Shown: positions 16,851-25,491 of the stretch, one piece after another
How positions within the stretch are numbered: the stretch's first letter is position 1
Layout of the letters: the number at the start of each line of letters is the position of its first letter
Origin: Myxococcales bacterium
GTDB lineage: Bacteria; Myxococcota_A; Polyangia; Polyangiales; Ga0077539
Length of the DNA stretch: 64,000 bases
NCBI GenBank assembly: GCA_016792845.1
Contig: JAEUKH010000031.1
Span: 1 to 64,000, forward strand
Direction of reading: 5' to 3'
Notes under the pieces: model-generated
Databases searched by the model: none
What the model saw: the letters and a program-made list of their open reading frames with translations, nothing else
What the model was told of the DNA's origin: nothing
Program-made: the position numbers and the translations under genes

Positions 16851-17939
16851 TCAGCGCCGCGTGCCGCTGCCGAGGGTGAGCCCGCGGCCTGCGCTGGGGC
16901 CGTCGACGCCCTTGCTCAGCACGAGCTTTTTGCCCTCGGCGCGGCCGGCGTTGCGCGCGGCGTCGCTGCCAGATCCGGCGCGACGCACAGTCACCACGCG
17001 CGGGTGTCGGCTGCGGTAGAACGCGGTCAGGGCCGGGTCGCCCACCCAGACGAGGCCGCGCTCTTCGTTCGCGCGACGCTCGGCCTCGAGCTTCTCGCGG
17101 AAGCCCTGCATCACCCCCGCGCGAAAGGCCCGGCGGTCGCGGTCGCCGGTGATGTTGAGCCTGCGCTTGTGCAGCGTCCACAAGGCGTCGGCGGTATGAT
17201 GGAGGAACGAGAACCCATGCTCGGCCATGGTGAGGTTCTCGACGCTGCCGCTCACCTCGAGGACGCTCCCGGCCTGGCCTTCGAGCACCCGCCACACCGG
17301 CACCCAGATCACCTCGACGAAGAAGTACTCATTGAGGATCACGGCCACATACCGCGCCGCCTCGTCGACCCGGCCCGAGGGCGCCCCGAGCTGCGCGAAG
17401 GCGTAACCGCGCTGGTGCTGCGCCGCGACGGCGTCGAGGTTGTGCTTCAGCATCAACCGCTGCGCTTGCCGCATCGCCGACTGCGCCTCGTGCTCATTGG
17501 GGCTCTCGGCCAAGGCCAGCAGCTTCGCGATGCGCCCGAGGGCCCCTTCGTCGGCCGCGGCGTCGCTCCGCGCGGGCACCCCCGCGGCGCGCGGGTCAAC
17601 CCCGTAGCGCGCACAAATTCGCTGAAACGTCGGGCCGTGGGCGGTCTCGTGCCGCACCCCTAGCACCTCTTCGACGAACTGGTGGGCCATCTCGTGTTTG
17701 AGCACCTCGATGACCTGGCCCCAACTCAAACTGACCAGCGCGTGGCGCGCGATGGCGAGGGTGCGCGTGTCGATCGCCCATCGCCCGAGCTGCCCCGGGG
17801 TGTCGATGAGCTGCATCTGCGGAGGGCGCATCCGCGCGTCGAAGCGCTGCTGGTTCAGGCTCGACCATTCTGACAAAAGTGCTCTCATCGCGGCCGCTTC
17901 GAGGGCGGGCGTGAGGGCTCGGAGGTCTTGAGGGTTCAC
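16851..17939 (-). CDS. SprT-like zinc metallopeptidase with DUF2786 segment
   Basis: I start this 362-residue protein at the GTG at 17939; a longer frame to 18047 would overrun a perfect palindrome and the opposite gene. Residues about 20-125 form a SprT-like domain with the zinc motif HEMAH (82-86) and a later H-G-x-x-F that supplies the third ligand. A DUF2786-type stretch follows (I-A-K-L-L-A-L-A...HEA...A-M-R-Q-A-Q) at about 165-200. The C-terminal third is a mixed domain ending in basic, Gly/Ser-rich sequence. SprT relatives act on DNA-bound proteins in eukaryotes (Spartan); the bacterial role is unclear. It converges with the Clp-like pair, eight bases apart. Confidence 0.8.
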   Translation of the reverse strand: MNPQDLRALTPALEAAAMRALLSEWSSLNQQRFDARMRPPQMQLIDTPGQLGRWAIDTRTLAIARHALVSLSWGQVIEVLKHEMAHQFVEEVLGVRHETAHGPTFQRICARYGVDPRAAGVPARSDAAADEGALGRIAKLLALAESPNEHEAQSAMRQAQRLMLKHNLDAVAAQHQRGYAFAQLGAPSGRVDEAARYVAVILNEYFFVEVIWVPVWRVLEGQAGSVLEVSGSVENLTMAEHGFSFLHHTADALWTLHKRRLNITGDRDRRAFRAGVMQGFREKLEAERRANEERGLVWVGDPALTAFYRSRHPRVVTVRRAGSGSDAARNAGRAEGKKLVLSKGVDGPSAGRGLTLGSGTRR

Positions 17940-17995
17940 GCGGTGCCGCGCATTGAAGCACCCCCGGCCGCGTGCGGCAAAGTCTCGCCCTTGGG

Positions 17996-18008
17996 GTCGA
18001 ATTTCGAC
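17996..18008. promoter_or_regulatory. Perfect 13-bp palindrome, operator-like
   Basis: GTCGAATTTCGAC is a perfect inverted repeat with one central base. It sits between the divergent SprT-like gene (start 17939) and the lipoprotein gene (start 18089). It does not match the LexA boxes I know for Myxococcus, Bdellovibrio or alphaproteobacteria. Confidence 0.35.
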
Positions 18009-18088
18009 AAAAGTCGCGATGCCTGCGATGGGGCTAGTTGACCGCACCGCGGGGCGTGCGGCATGACGTGATGCGGAGGTATCGATCC

Positions 18089-20125
18089 TTGAAGAAACTA
18101 CGTACCGGCCAGTGGCTCGCGGTGGCGACCATGATGGGGGCCGCGGGATGCTCCTTCCCCACCAGCGAGTTCAACCTCGGGCCGCAGGATACGGGCGTTG
18201 CGGTCGACGTCGGCGCGCGTGACACGGGCGCCCCGGTCGACACCGGCGCGGCTGACACGGGCGTGGTTGACGCGGGCCAGGCCGACACCGGCGCGGTCGA
18301 TACAGGCACCGTCGTCGATGCGATGCCCGCCGACCTCGGCGCCGACGCGGGCCCGGCCGAAGACGCGACCGTCGCAGACGCGACCTCGCTCGACGCGGGC
18401 GGCGACGCGGGCGCCTCCGACGCGGGCCCGGCAGACGTCGGTCTCGACGTCACCGACACCGGCAACATCGTGTTCTGCGCGACGGCGCGGCCCTGCCCGA
18501 CGGGCCTCGTGTGCGACGACGGCATCTGCCAGGCGAGCTGCCCCTCGGGCCAGTCGAACTGCGGCGGGTTTTGCCGCGCGGTCCAGACCGACACGAGCCA
18601 CTGCGGCATGTGCGGCAACGCCTGTCAGCCGGGGCAAGACTGCACCATGGGCGCGTGCCGTACGGTCTGCGCGGCGCCCACCACCAACTGCAACAACGTC
18701 TGTCGCGACCTCCAGGCCGACAACAACAACTGCGGGGCCTGCGGCACGGTCTGCATGGGCGGCACCTCCTGCGCGTCGGGCCGCTGCACCTGCCCGACGG
18801 GGCAGAACGCTTGCTCGGGCACCTGCACCAACCTCCAGACCGACCTCGCCAACTGCGGCGCCTGCGGCACCCGCTGCGCCTCGGGGCAGCTCTGCTCGAA
18901 CGGCATGTGCGTGACCACCTGCGCGGCGGGCCTCACCAACTGCTCGGGCACCTGCCGCAACCTCCAGAGCGACGTCGCGGCCTGCGGCAGCTGCACCACG
19001 CGCTGCACGCCTCCGACCGGCGGCACCGCGACCTGCGCGAACGGCGCCTGCGTGTTGACCTGCCCGACGGGGCGCACCAACTGCAACGGCGTCTGCGTCG
19101 ACCGCAACTCTGACGAGGCCAACTGCGGCACCTGCGGCAACGTGTGCCTCCGCGGTCTGGCGATCTGCGACACGGGGCTCTGCTGCACCCGCGGCACGAC
19201 CAACTGTAGCGGCCGGTGTGTGAGCCTTCAGAGCGACGAGGCCAACTGCGGCGCCTGCGGGCGCGTCTGCACGAGCGGCTTCACCTGCCGCCTCGGCGCC
19301 TGCGAGCCCAACTTTCGCGTCGGCACGATGACCGCCAACAACTGCCGCGCGATCGATCAGATGGCGGTGGGCGGCGACGACCGCGGCGGCATCGCGGTCA
19401 ACGTGAGTTACGTGTTCTACACCGGCGACCAGGGCGTCGCGCGCGCCAACGCCTTCGATCTCTCGTCGCCGACGCAGATCGTCGCGGGCAACCAAGACGG
19501 CCTCGTGAACAACCTCCGCACGGGCACGATCTACGGGCTCTCGAGCAACGGCACGTCGCAGCTTCAGGCGGTCTACAACACCACCGGCAACCTGACGCAC
19601 CTCCTCGAGCTCAACCTCGCGACGCTGGCCCCGACGGGCACGCGCATCGCGCTCAACCCGCCCATTCCGTTTGATTTCATGACGCTGTATGGGCGCTACG
19701 GGGTCTTCTCGGGCTTTGACCGCGTGGTGATCTACAACGGCACCCGGGCCTTCAACATTTCGCTCCCGTCGGGCGCGGTCACCGACCTCGGCACGGTGCA
19801 ACTCGCGACGCCGTTCACCTGCGAGAACTGGGCGTTCTGGGGCGTCGCAGAGTTCCACGGCGACGCGCTTTGGCTGGTGTACCGGCAGGCGCCGTCGAGC
19901 GGTACGGCGTCGAACGTGGTGCGGGTGCGCGTGCCCGACGGCCTCACCCAAGCGGTGGGCTCGTTCACGAACCTCTCGGACATGTGCTCGTTCACCGTCA
20001 GCACGGCGCGCAACCGCTGGTACTGGCACCACGAGGGCCTCAGCCAGTTCTACCCGTCGACGGTCACCGGCGGCACCGCCGAGGTGCTCGGGTACTGCGA
20101 CGCGACCTTCACCTTCACGAACTAG
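18089..20125 (+). CDS. Lipoprotein with DTG linker and Stig1-like cysteine repeats
   Basis: I choose the TTG at 18089 because GGAGGT lies eight bases upstream and the product then begins with a classic lipoprotein signal (LKKLRTGQW... ending MGAAGC). An ATG at 18071 and a GTG at 18038 are alternatives. The mature protein has a linker of about 100 residues rich in DTG, DAG and ADTG, then six CGxCxxxC units spaced 30-45 residues apart, the Stig1-like pattern common in myxobacterial exported proteins. The C-terminal 260 residues are beta-rich and resemble a propeller. It is likely anchored at the cell surface, with disulfide-bonded repeats. A second protein of this design is at 35236. Confidence 0.75.
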   Translation: MKKLRTGQWLAVATMMGAAGCSFPTSEFNLGPQDTGVAVDVGARDTGAPVDTGAADTGVVDAGQADTGAVDTGTVVDAMPADLGADAGPAEDATVADATSLDAGGDAGASDAGPADVGLDVTDTGNIVFCATARPCPTGLVCDDGICQASCPSGQSNCGGFCRAVQTDTSHCGMCGNACQPGQDCTMGACRTVCAAPTTNCNNVCRDLQADNNNCGACGTVCMGGTSCASGRCTCPTGQNACSGTCTNLQTDLANCGACGTRCASGQLCSNGMCVTTCAAGLTNCSGTCRNLQSDVAACGSCTTRCTPPTGGTATCANGACVLTCPTGRTNCNGVCVDRNSDEANCGTCGNVCLRGLAICDTGLCCTRGTTNCSGRCVSLQSDEANCGACGRVCTSGFTCRLGACEPNFRVGTMTANNCRAIDQMAVGGDDRGGIAVNVSYVFYTGDQGVARANAFDLSSPTQIVAGNQDGLVNNLRTGTIYGLSSNGTSQLQAVYNTTGNLTHLLELNLATLAPTGTRIALNPPIPFDFMTLYGRYGVFSGFDRVVIYNGTRAFNISLPSGAVTDLGTVQLATPFTCENWAFWGVAEFHGDALWLVYRQAPSSGTASNVVRVRVPDGLTQAVGSFTNLSDMCSFTVSTARNRWYWHHEGLSQFYPSTVTGGTAEVLGYCDATFTFTN

Positions 20126-20160
20126 ACCCCGCCCCTTAAAGGCGGCACCCTCGGCGCCCC

Positions 20161-21087
20161 TTGAGCGCCTTCGTCTCTCCCCATGAACGGCTCGCCGTGG
20201 CGGTGATCGCCCCGTCGGGCCCCTTCGCCCGCGACGAGCTCGAACACGCCCTCGCGGCGCTCTCCGCGCGCGGCTGTGCGGTGTCGTGTGACCCGCGCGT
20301 CTTCGCCCGAGAGGGCTACCTCGCAGGCGCCGACGGAGACCGCGCCGACGCGCTGCGCGGGGCGCTCTCTCGGGGCCCTCGGGGCCTGCTGTGGGCCGCC
20401 CGGGGCGGATACGGCGCGATGCGGGTGATCGAACACTTGGGCCTCGCCGACCTCGCCCGAGCCTTCGCGCAGGGGCCGACCCTGGTGGGCTTCAGCGACC
20501 TCACCGCGCTGCACGCGCTCGCGAGCCTCGCGGGCCGACGCTCGATCCACGGGGTGATGCTCGGCGCGGCCGGGCGTCAGCTCAAAGCAGAGGGCCACGC
20601 GCCCGATTTCGACGCCGTGCTGGCCCTGGCCCACGCGGCCCCGGCGTCGGCTTGGGAGGGCCTCACCCCGCTCACCGCCGCCTGCTCGGCCGCGGTCGAG
20701 GGCCCCGCTTGGGGCGGCAACCTCGCGATGCTGAGCGCCCTCGGCGGCACCGGCCTGGCGAGCCCCCCAGAGGGCGCCGTGCTCTACCTCGAAGACATCG
20801 GCGAGGCGCCCTACCGCATCGACCGGATGCTCACCCAGCTCAGCCTGGCGGGCACCTTCGCCCGCGTCAGAGCGGTGGTCTTCGGTGATTTCACCGGCTG
20901 CGACGCGCGCCAAGACGGCATCACCGTCGAAATGGTGCTCACGCGGCGCTTCGCCACGGCCTCGGTGCCCGTGCTTCGCGGGGCCCCCTTTGGGCACGGC
21001 GCGGCGCACCGCCCGTGGGTTCAGGGCGCGAGGGTGCGGGTTTCGGCTCGCGAAGGGCGCATCGACGCGCTAGAGGGCGTGTCATGA
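20161..21087 (+). CDS. LD-carboxypeptidase (peptidase S66, LdcA/MccF family)
   Basis: The 308-residue protein cleaves the L,D bond between meso-diaminopimelate and D-Ala in recycled muropeptides, or an amide bond in related compounds. The Ser-Glu-His triad is visible: Ser112 in GFSDLTALH, Glu211 in LEDIGEAPYRI, and His279 in FGHGAAH. The early APSGP motif and AARGGYGAMR are typical of the family. The TTG start gives the full-length domain; a GTG at 20197 would cut into the first strand. Its stop overlaps the ruvX start (ATGA), and mltG follows, so cell-wall functions flank ruvX. Confidence 0.88.
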   Translation: MSAFVSPHERLAVAVIAPSGPFARDELEHALAALSARGCAVSCDPRVFAREGYLAGADGDRADALRGALSRGPRGLLWAARGGYGAMRVIEHLGLADLARAFAQGPTLVGFSDLTALHALASLAGRRSIHGVMLGAAGRQLKAEGHAPDFDAVLALAHAAPASAWEGLTPLTAACSAAVEGPAWGGNLAMLSALGGTGLASPPEGAVLYLEDIGEAPYRIDRMLTQLSLAGTFARVRAVVFGDFTGCDARQDGITVEMVLTRRFATASVPVLRGAPFGHGAAHRPWVQGARVRVSAREGRIDALEGVS

Positions 21088-21509
21088 AACGCCTCGCGCT
21101 TGACCTTGGTGCGCGGTTTGTGGGTGTCGCCTGGCACGAAGAAGAGGGCGTGCCCGCGCGCCCGCTGCCGACCCTCGACCTCCAGGCTGAGCGCTCGCTC
21201 CAGCTGGCGGTGATCGCGCTGGTAACCCAGACCGGCGCCGAAGAGCTCATCGTCGGGCTGCCGCTGCACCTCGACGGTCGAGAGGGCCTCGCGGCGCGCA
21301 ACGCACGAAAGATGGGCGCGTCGCTGCAAAAGCGCACGGGCCTCCCGGTGCATTTTGTCGACGAGCGGCTCACCACCACCGAGGCCCAGCGCGCGCGCAT
21401 CGCTCGCGGCGTCAAGGGGCGCAGCGGCATCGACTCTGAGGCCGCCGCGATCATGCTTCAGACCTGGGTCGACATGCAGGCGCGGCGCGAGCACCCCGAA
21501 GCGCTGTGA
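21084..21509 (+). CDS. ruvX: Putative pre-16S rRNA nuclease / Holliday junction resolvase-like RuvX
   Basis: This 141-residue RNase H-like protein has the YqgF/RuvX signature: LALDLGARFVGVA at residues 4-16 with the first catalytic Asp, a GLPLHLDGREG loop near 59-69, VDERLTT near 95, and a D-S-E-A-A-A helix near 121-126. In E. coli the family matures the 5' end of 16S rRNA. Length is normal. It is coupled to the genes on both sides (ATGA at 21084, GTGA at 21506). The ruvX-mltG adjacency is widespread in bacteria, which supports both calls. Confidence 0.88.
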   Translation: MKRLALDLGARFVGVAWHEEEGVPARPLPTLDLQAERSLQLAVIALVTQTGAEELIVGLPLHLDGREGLAARNARKMGASLQKRTGLPVHFVDERLTTTEAQRARIARGVKGRSGIDSEAAAIMLQTWVDMQARREHPEAL

Positions 21510-22768
21510 CGGCCTCGAAGCGACCGCAACGGGCACGCAAGCCGCGCGCGAAGGCTCCGCGACCGAGCGCGGCGCGACCGGCCGGGCCGTCGTTGCACGC
21601 GGTGTGGGCGCACCGCGGGGCCATCGCGGCGGCGCTCGCGGCGATCATCGTGTGCCTCGGGGCCTTCGGGCTGCGGCGCTACCTCGCGACCCCCAACCCC
21701 GGCGCGGGGCGCACGCTGCGGCTCACCCTCGCGCCCGACGCCACCGCCCGCGGCATCACCCGCACCCTGTGGGACGCCCACGCCATCACGCGCCCGTGGC
21801 TCTTCGAAGCGCTTCTCTGGGTGAGCGACGGCGACCGCAGGGCCGCCCGCGGGGTCATCGCCCTGCGAGACGACCTCTCGCCCTGGGCGGTCTTGCGCGC
21901 GCTGCGCTCGGGCAGGCGCGGGCTCATTCGAGTGACGCTCCCCGAGGGGTTCACCCGATTTGACATCGCGCGGCGCCTCGAAGCGAACGGCGTGTGCGCG
22001 GCCGAGGCCTTCCTTCGAGCGACAGAATCGCAAGCGTTGTTGAGACGTTACGGGGTCATACCCGACAGCGGTTCGCTCGAAGGGTACCTCTACCCTGACA
22101 CCTACGACCTCGCGCCCGAGAGCGACCCTGAGGCCCTCATCGAGCGCATGGTGTCGCAGTTCGAGCGGCGCGTCGATGCGCTGAGCCGTCGGCACCCTGA
22201 CGCGCTGCCGAGGGCCTCAGAGCGTGTGCCCGCGGCGTGGCGCAGCGCGATGCCCGCGGCGGGGCGCATCAGCCTTGAGGTGCAGCTGGTCACCCACCTG
22301 GCCGCGCTGGTCGAGCGCGAGACCGCGCACCCTGACGACCGTCAGCAGGTCGCCGCAGTGTTCTGGAATCGCCTCACCGACCCGCGCTTCGTGCCGCGGC
22401 TCCTACAGAGCGATCCGACGCTTCGGTACGGCTGCCTCGTGCGACAGCGGCGGGGCGAAGACCTGGGGCCCTGCGCCGACCCGAGCGGCGCGCTCCGACG
22501 GGTGCCCAACGCCGCCATGCTCGGCGACGCCCGTAACGCGTGGAACACCTACCGTCACGAGCTCCTCCCCCCGTCGCCCATCGCCAACCCTGGGCTCGCC
22601 AGCCTCGAAGCCGCATTTTCGCCCAGCAGCTCCTCAGACCTTTACTTTGTCGCGGGCCGCGACCGCCGCTCAATCTTCGCTCGCACCCTTGAGGAGCATC
22701 GCCAAAACGTCACCGTCATACGGGCCCAAGCGGCGCGTGACGCGGGCCCTGCGGACGCTGTACCCTAG
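21506..22768 (+). CDS. mltG: Endolytic peptidoglycan transglycosylase MltG (YceG-like)
   Basis: The 420-residue protein has a basic N-terminus, one membrane segment at about residues 35-52, and a periplasmic YceG domain. The catalytic Glu is E270 in A-L-V-E-R-E, followed by VFWNRL; PDSGSLEGYLYPDTY and the C-terminal P-S-P-I-A-N-P-G and L-Y-F-V-A motifs are typical of MltG. The enzyme cuts nascent glycan strands and is thought to act as a terminase. The GTG start overlaps the ruvX stop. The gene runs on, after 27 bases, into a histidine kinase gene. Confidence 0.92.
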   Translation: MTASKRPQRARKPRAKAPRPSAARPAGPSLHAVWAHRGAIAAALAAIIVCLGAFGLRRYLATPNPGAGRTLRLTLAPDATARGITRTLWDAHAITRPWLFEALLWVSDGDRRAARGVIALRDDLSPWAVLRALRSGRRGLIRVTLPEGFTRFDIARRLEANGVCAAEAFLRATESQALLRRYGVIPDSGSLEGYLYPDTYDLAPESDPEALIERMVSQFERRVDALSRRHPDALPRASERVPAAWRSAMPAAGRISLEVQLVTHLAALVERETAHPDDRQQVAAVFWNRLTDPRFVPRLLQSDPTLRYGCLVRQRRGEDLGPCADPSGALRRVPNAAMLGDARNAWNTYRHELLPPSPIANPGLASLEAAFSPSSSSDLYFVAGRDRRSIFARTLEEHRQNVTVIRAQAARDAGPADAVP

Positions 22769-22795
22769 GGCGACCTTCTCGCCCCTGCGGCGGCC

Positions 22796-24391
22796 GTGAT
22801 GAAAGTAGCCCCTCCCTCGACCCCGCTGCCGCAGTCTCGCATTTTTCGGCAGATCCTCCTGGGTTTCGGCACGGTGATGGCGATGCTCGCGGCGGCCTTG
22901 GTGATCAGCGCGATCCTCTTCGCGCGCCTCGAAGGCGAGATGGCCGACCTCCTCGGGCGACAGTTTCGCCTCGCCGAAGACACGAGCCAGCTGCGCCGCC
23001 TCCTCGCGTCGCTTCAGAGCAGCAAGCGCGGGTACATCCTCACGGGCAGCCGCGAGTTTCGCGACCAGTATGAGTCTTCGCTGTCTGAGATGATCCCCTT
23101 GATCGCGCGGCTCCGGCACGAGACCGACAACCGCCTCGATGAGCGCGAGCATCTCCTTCGCTTCGCGCGGGTGTTCAACCGCTACCTCCAGACCTCGGCG
23201 GCTGACCTCGCGCTGCGCGAGCGCGCAGACCGCGCCGACGACCTCGAGACGCTGCTGCGCAACATCCAGTATTCGCGCGGCCCGCGGCTCTCGCTCGAGT
23301 GCGACCGTCACCTCCGCGCGCTGCAAGACGTGACCCGGCGCACGGTGAGCGCGGGCCGCGACGACGTGCTCGAAGCGAAGCAGACCTTCCGCATGATCGG
23401 CCTCTCGTCGCTGCTCTTGGCGCTCTTTGTCACCTTCGCTTGGGGCACGGCGATGGCGCGCGACCTCGGGCGCTCGCTCGGGGCGTTGAAGCTCGCCTTC
23501 GAGGCCCGCAGCGTGGGCGCGCTCGGAGCGACAGCGCCGCTCGTGCACCGCACCGACGAGATCGGCGATGTGGCCCGGAGCTTCGAGCTCATGAGCAGCG
23601 AGCTCGCGTCGGCCGAGCACGAGCTGCGCGAGACCGTCGAAGACCAGGCGCGGCTCCTCATCGAGCTGCGCGAGACCAACGAGGCCCTCGGGCGCGCGAT
23701 GCGGGTCAAGAGCGACTTCCTCGCAACGATGAGCCACGAGCTGCGGACGCCCCTCAACGCCGTGATCGGCCTCTCGGGGATGCTCCTCGACAGCCCCGCC
23801 GAGCAGCTCTCGCCGCGTGCGCGCACGGCCCTCCAGAGCACCCGCGACGCGGGCACGCACCTTCTGACCCTGCTCAACGACATCCTCGACCTGGCGAAGC
23901 TCGACGCGGGGCGCATGGCCTTTCATGTGGTGCCGGTCGACCCCGACCCCATCGCGCGCATCTGTGTGGCCACGGTGCTGCCCTTGGTGGGCGAGCGGCC
24001 CATCAACGTCGCATACGTCGCGAACCCGGCCCCGGTGCAGGTGATGGCCGACCCGCAGCGGCTCCGCCAGGTGTTGCTGAACCTCCTCTCGAACGCGGTC
24101 AAATTCACCGCCGCGGGCGACGTCGAGCTCGGCGTTTCGCGGGCCGAGGGTCGGGTGGTCTTCGCGGTGCGCGACACGGGCATCGGCATCTCGGAGAGCG
24201 ACCTGCGGAGCCTCTTCGAGGAGTTTCACCAGCTCAGCGTGGGCGACAACCGCACCCACAGCGGCAGCGGCCTCGGGCTCGCCCTCGCGCGCCGCATGGC
24301 CCACGCGATGGACGGCGACATCTCAGTGACCTCGACCCCGAGCGCGGGCTCGACCTTCACGCTCAGCTTGCCCGCAGCCGAGGGCGCATGA
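22796..24391 (+). CDS. Membrane sensor histidine kinase with HAMP
   Basis: The 531-residue kinase has two membrane segments (about 20-42 and 203-222) bracketing a helical periplasmic domain of about 160 residues that resembles a four-helix CHASE3-type sensor. A HAMP linker, a short coiled coil, and HisKA follow, with phospho-acceptor His at about residue 314 in SHELRTPLNAV. The ATPase domain shows N box (NLLSNAVKF), DTGIGI and GSGLGLALA. GTG 22796 and ATG 22799 are adjacent possible starts. The stop overlaps the next gene's ATG, so it is coupled to the receiver-kinase protein, its likely partner. Confidence 0.9.
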   Translation: MMKVAPPSTPLPQSRIFRQILLGFGTVMAMLAAALVISAILFARLEGEMADLLGRQFRLAEDTSQLRRLLASLQSSKRGYILTGSREFRDQYESSLSEMIPLIARLRHETDNRLDEREHLLRFARVFNRYLQTSAADLALRERADRADDLETLLRNIQYSRGPRLSLECDRHLRALQDVTRRTVSAGRDDVLEAKQTFRMIGLSSLLLALFVTFAWGTAMARDLGRSLGALKLAFEARSVGALGATAPLVHRTDEIGDVARSFELMSSELASAEHELRETVEDQARLLIELRETNEALGRAMRVKSDFLATMSHELRTPLNAVIGLSGMLLDSPAEQLSPRARTALQSTRDAGTHLLTLLNDILDLAKLDAGRMAFHVVPVDPDPIARICVATVLPLVGERPINVAYVANPAPVQVMADPQRLRQVLLNLLSNAVKFTAAGDVELGVSRAEGRVVFAVRDTGIGISESDLRSLFEEFHQLSVGDNRTHSGSGLGLALARRMAHAMDGDISVTSTPSAGSTFTLSLPAAEGA

Positions 24392-25479
24392 AGTACACGC
24401 TCCGGGCTGACGGTCGCGGCGAGGTCTTGGTAGTCGACGACGTCGCCGCGAACCGCTTCCTTTACCGCGCGCTCCTCGAAGACGACGGCCACGTCGTGCG
24501 CGAGGCCTCAGACGGGCAGGCGTGCCTCCGCGAGGTGGCCCGCGCCGACCTGCCCCGGGTCGAGCTGGTGCTCCTCGACGTGTCGATGCCTGGCATGTCG
24601 GGCCTCGACGTCCTTCAGGCGCTCAGGGCGCGCCCCGATGGCGGGCCTGCGGTGCTGGTCTTGACCGCCGCGGCGCGCGACCCGGCCGACATCGAGCGGG
24701 GCCTCGAACTCGGCGCAGACTCGTACCTCACCAAGCCCGTCGACAACCGCGAGCTCGCCGCCCGGGTGCGCGCGCAGCTCCAGATCGACCGCCTCAGGCG
24801 CGAGCTCAACAGCCTCCGCCGCGACCAGACCGCGATGCTCGTCCACGACCTCAGGCACCCGCTGTCGAACCTCTCGATGCTGGCCGAGGTGCTCGAAGGC
24901 GAAGACGTCGCCCGCGAAGACCGCCTCCACGCCGCGGCCACGCTGCGCCGCATGGTGAGCGACCTCTCGCGCCTCGTAGACACCATTCTGACCGCCTCGC
25001 GCCTCGAAGCCGGCGTCTTCGACGTCGTGACCGCGCCGATCACCCTCGGCGAGCTCGTGGCCCCGAGCGTGGCCCTCCTCACCCCGCTCGCCCTGCGACG
25101 GCGCGTGCGCTTCGAGGTGCAGCTCGACAGCAGCCTGGTGCTCCAGGTCGAAGCCGCGAAGGTGCGCCAGGTGCTCGACAACCTCCTCTCGAACGCGCTG
25201 AAGTTCACCCCGCGGACGGGCACCGTGCGCCTCGAAGGCCACCGCACCGGGCGGCGCGTCGTGCTCGCGGTGTCAGACTCCGGGCCCGGCGTCGGGGTCT
25301 CAGAAAGAGCTGTGATTTTCGATCGTTACAAGCAAGCCCCGGAGGGCCGCACCCGCGGCGGCGCGGGGCTCGGGCTCGCCATCGCGCGGGGCGTGGTCGA
25401 GGCCCACGGCGGCACCATCGCGTGCGAGGCCGCCTCGCTCGGGGGGGCGTGCTTTGTGTTCACGCTCCCCCTGGCGTAG
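24388..25479 (+). CDS. Receiver-histidine kinase protein
   Basis: This 363-residue soluble protein places the receiver domain first (residues 10-130; phospho-acceptor D64 in LLDVSMPG, Lys in TKPVD) and a complete HisKA/HATPase kinase second (His about 153 in VHDLRHPLSNL; NLLSNALKF; DSGPGVG; GGAGLGLAIA). It has no DNA-binding domain. With the upstream membrane kinase it forms a short relay: the membrane kinase can phosphorylate the receiver, which then controls the second kinase. The downstream target is not in the window. Its ATG overlaps the previous stop by four bases. Confidence 0.9.
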   Translation: MKYTLRADGRGEVLVVDDVAANRFLYRALLEDDGHVVREASDGQACLREVARADLPRVELVLLDVSMPGMSGLDVLQALRARPDGGPAVLVLTAAARDPADIERGLELGADSYLTKPVDNRELAARVRAQLQIDRLRRELNSLRRDQTAMLVHDLRHPLSNLSMLAEVLEGEDVAREDRLHAAATLRRMVSDLSRLVDTILTASRLEAGVFDVVTAPITLGELVAPSVALLTPLALRRRVRFEVQLDSSLVLQVEAAKVRQVLDNLLSNALKFTPRTGTVRLEGHRTGRRVVLAVSDSGPGVGVSERAVIFDRYKQAPEGRTRGGAGLGLAIARGVVEAHGGTIACEAASLGGACFVFTLPLA

Positions 25480-25491
25480 GCCCTTCGCCGC

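Noticed and set aside
17940..18047. Upstream extension of the SprT-like protein to an ATG at 18047.
   Set aside because: It would cross the palindrome at 17996-18008, encode an atypical segment, and leave no room for regulation of the divergent lipoprotein gene.
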